Origin: Methylorubrum populi
Lineage (GTDB): Bacteria; Pseudomonadota; Alphaproteobacteria; Rhizobiales; Beijerinckiaceae
NCBI RefSeq assembly: GCF_002355515.1
Contig: NZ_AP014809.1
Location: 5,480,501-5,544,500 of the forward strand
Reading direction: 5' to 3'
Length of the DNA stretch: 64,000 nt
Each line of letters begins with the position of its first letter. Position 1 is the first letter of the stretch. The notes beneath the pieces were generated by a model that made no database searches, was not told where the DNA came from, and saw nothing but the letters and a program-made list of their open reading frames with translations. Shown here piece after piece: positions 63,035 to 64,000 of the stretch. The position numbers and the translations under genes are program-made.

Positions 63035-63931
63035 TTACGCTCCCGGCGCCGCCGGATGCTCCACCGTCGCCGAAGCGGGCGCGCGCGCGGCCTCCTGCTT
63101 CAGGCGCTTGCGGTACTGCGCCGCGCCGAAGGGAATGCCCGCGAGATAGGCCACGCTCACCGCCGCCATCGCCTCGAACGGGAAGCTGATGACGAGGCCG
63201 AAGCCGACCACGACGACGAGGAAGATCGGCACCACGAGGTCGCGCGGCACGCGCTTGCCCCAGGTCTTGCCGGAGAAGGTCGGCACCGTGGAGACGACGA
63301 GGAGCGCGATGGCCAGGACGTAGACGAGGATCACCGGCCGACCCCAGGCGCTGAAATCCAGGCCGAGGAAGTGGAGGTAGAGCGGCAGCATCCCGGTGAG
63401 GGCGCCGGCCGGCGCCGGCATGCCGACGAAGTAGTCCTTCTTCCACTCCGGGCGGTTCGGGTCGTCGAGCATCGCGTTGAAGCGCGCAAGCCGCAGGCAC
63501 ATGGCGATGGCGAAGACGAGCGCCACGATCCAGCCGACGGATTTCAGGTTGTGCAGGGTGAAGCTGTAGAGGATCAGCGCCGGGGCGCAGCCGAAATTGA
63601 CGAAGTCGGCCAGCGAATCGAGTTCGGCCCCGAAGCGCGAGGTGCCCTTGAGCAGGCGGGCCACGCGCCCGTCGATCCCGTCGAGCCCGGCCGCGACGAT
63701 CACCGCGATCACCGCCGGCTCGAACCGGCCCTCGAAGGCGAGCCGGATCGCGGTCAGCCCGAGGCAGAGCGCGAGCAGGGTGATCATGTTGGGCGCGATC
63801 ATCCGGAACGGCACCGGCCGGAACCGGCGCGGCCGATCGTTCGCGTCCGGCGCGAAGGGCGGGAACAGATCGTCCATGTCGTCCCTCGACTCGTCTCTCG
63901 ACGTGTCTTTCGGCTCGTCGCTTCTCGGCAT
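63035..63931 (-). CDS. pssA: CDP-diacylglycerol-serine O-phosphatidyltransferase
   Basis: This 298-aa inner-membrane enzyme makes phosphatidylserine. The CDP-alcohol motif is complete: Asp84-Gly85, Ala91-Arg92, Gly101, Asp105 and Asp109 in DGIDGRVARLLKGTSRFGAE plus LDSLADF. About eight TM segments are visible. The N-terminal ~40 residues are charged and disordered. ATG 63931 with AAGGG upstream is chosen over TTG 63946. It lies 20 bases after the end of the gene cut by the right edge, so the two are likely co-transcribed. Confidence 0.95.
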   Translation of the reverse strand: MPRSDEPKDTSRDESRDDMDDLFPPFAPDANDRPRRFRPVPFRMIAPNMITLLALCLGLTAIRLAFEGRFEPAVIAVIVAAGLDGIDGRVARLLKGTSRFGAELDSLADFVNFGCAPALILYSFTLHNLKSVGWIVALVFAIAMCLRLARFNAMLDDPNRPEWKKDYFVGMPAPAGALTGMLPLYLHFLGLDFSAWGRPVILVYVLAIALLVVSTVPTFSGKTWGKRVPRDLVVPIFLVVVVGFGLVISFPFEAMAAVSVAYLAGIPFGAAQYRKRLKQEAARAPASATVEHPAAPGA

Positions 63932-63951
63932 GTCGCCCTTCTGCAAAGAGA

Positions 63952-64000
63952 TCAGATGCGGCGGAAAGCCCGCTCAGGCCCGCCGCCGAGATCGGCCAGC
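63952..64000 (-). CDS. C-terminal end of a gene cut by window edge, possibly psd
   Basis: Only the last 15 codons are inside the window, reading LADLGGGPERAFRRI then TGA. The short gap to pssA and the ADL-containing tail suggest phosphatidylserine decarboxylase, which often precedes pssA in Hyphomicrobiales. This rests on context only. Confidence 0.4.
   Translation of the reverse strand, partial: LADLGGGPERAFRRI

Noticed and set aside
1..64000. CRISPR arrays or insertion sequences
   Set aside because: No regularly spaced repeats and no transposase-like protein were seen anywhere in the window.

Overview
The window looks like a chromosomal segment of a Methylobacterium/Methylorubrum-type alphaproteobacterium (order Hyphomicrobiales). 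This is inferred from the very high GC content, the PopZ, GcrA and EipB homologues, the alphaproteobacterial form of the LexA box (GTTC-N7-GTTC), a zinc-ribbon DinB, and the gene neighbourhoods. No search could be run, so the genus is a judgement from sequence style.

Layout. 1-12.1 kb is core chromosome: a cut-off secreted protein, an aldo/keto reductase, a chemoreceptor, a DegP/HtrA protease, valS with a coupled DUF2459 gene, popZ, a TolC-type outer-membrane channel and a Pcm-family methyltransferase. tRNA-Cys and tRNA-Asn follow. From the 3' end of tRNA-Asn (12643) to a 16-bp repeat of that end (26602) lies a 13.9-kb integrated element. It carries a tyrosine integrase, a small excisionase-like gene, a truncated tail protein, a tail spike with a signal peptide, and a lysis cassette (RlpA-like protein, N-acetylmuramidase, holin-like, 3-TM holin, spanin-like). 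It then carries three low-GC surface-modification genes (a glycosyltransferase fused to a discoidin domain and two FkbM methyltransferases) and an SOS-controlled umuDC cassette. No terminase, portal, capsid or tail-assembly genes are present, so it is a deleted prophage or a small cargo-bearing integrative element.

26.9-32.7 kb is a run of small, mostly uncharacterised genes: an NTF2-like protein, an 84-aa paralogue of an island protein with its own SOS box, a two-CxxC zinc ribbon, NAD(P)H-hydrate dehydratase, a PilZ-like and a NepR-like protein. 32.8-38.5 kb is the phosphate regulon pstSCAB-phoU-phoB behind a three-repeat Pho box. 38.7-42.1 kb holds gcrA, eipB and dinB. 42.2-47.8 kb holds four cobalamin genes (cobK, cobQ, cbiB, cobC) with a DUF3616 gene between them. 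47.8-64 kb holds an MFS exporter, malonyl-CoA decarboxylase, a CsbD-like stress protein, a patatin-adc-bdhA ketone-body operon, accA with a coupled DUF1796 gene, an L,D-transpeptidase, PPK2, rplS, a lytic transglycosylase, rpsD, a nitronate monooxygenase and pssA.

The main story is the island. Its umuDC is divergent from an 84-aa gene across a LexA box. Outside the island, a paralogue of the 84-aa gene faces another LexA box, followed 22 nt later by what looks like the first codons of a lost umuD. Together this suggests a recurring SOS-linked cassette whose small protein has no known role that I can name. The tail spike and the surface-modifying cargo sit in one element, which suggests a host-surface conversion unit.
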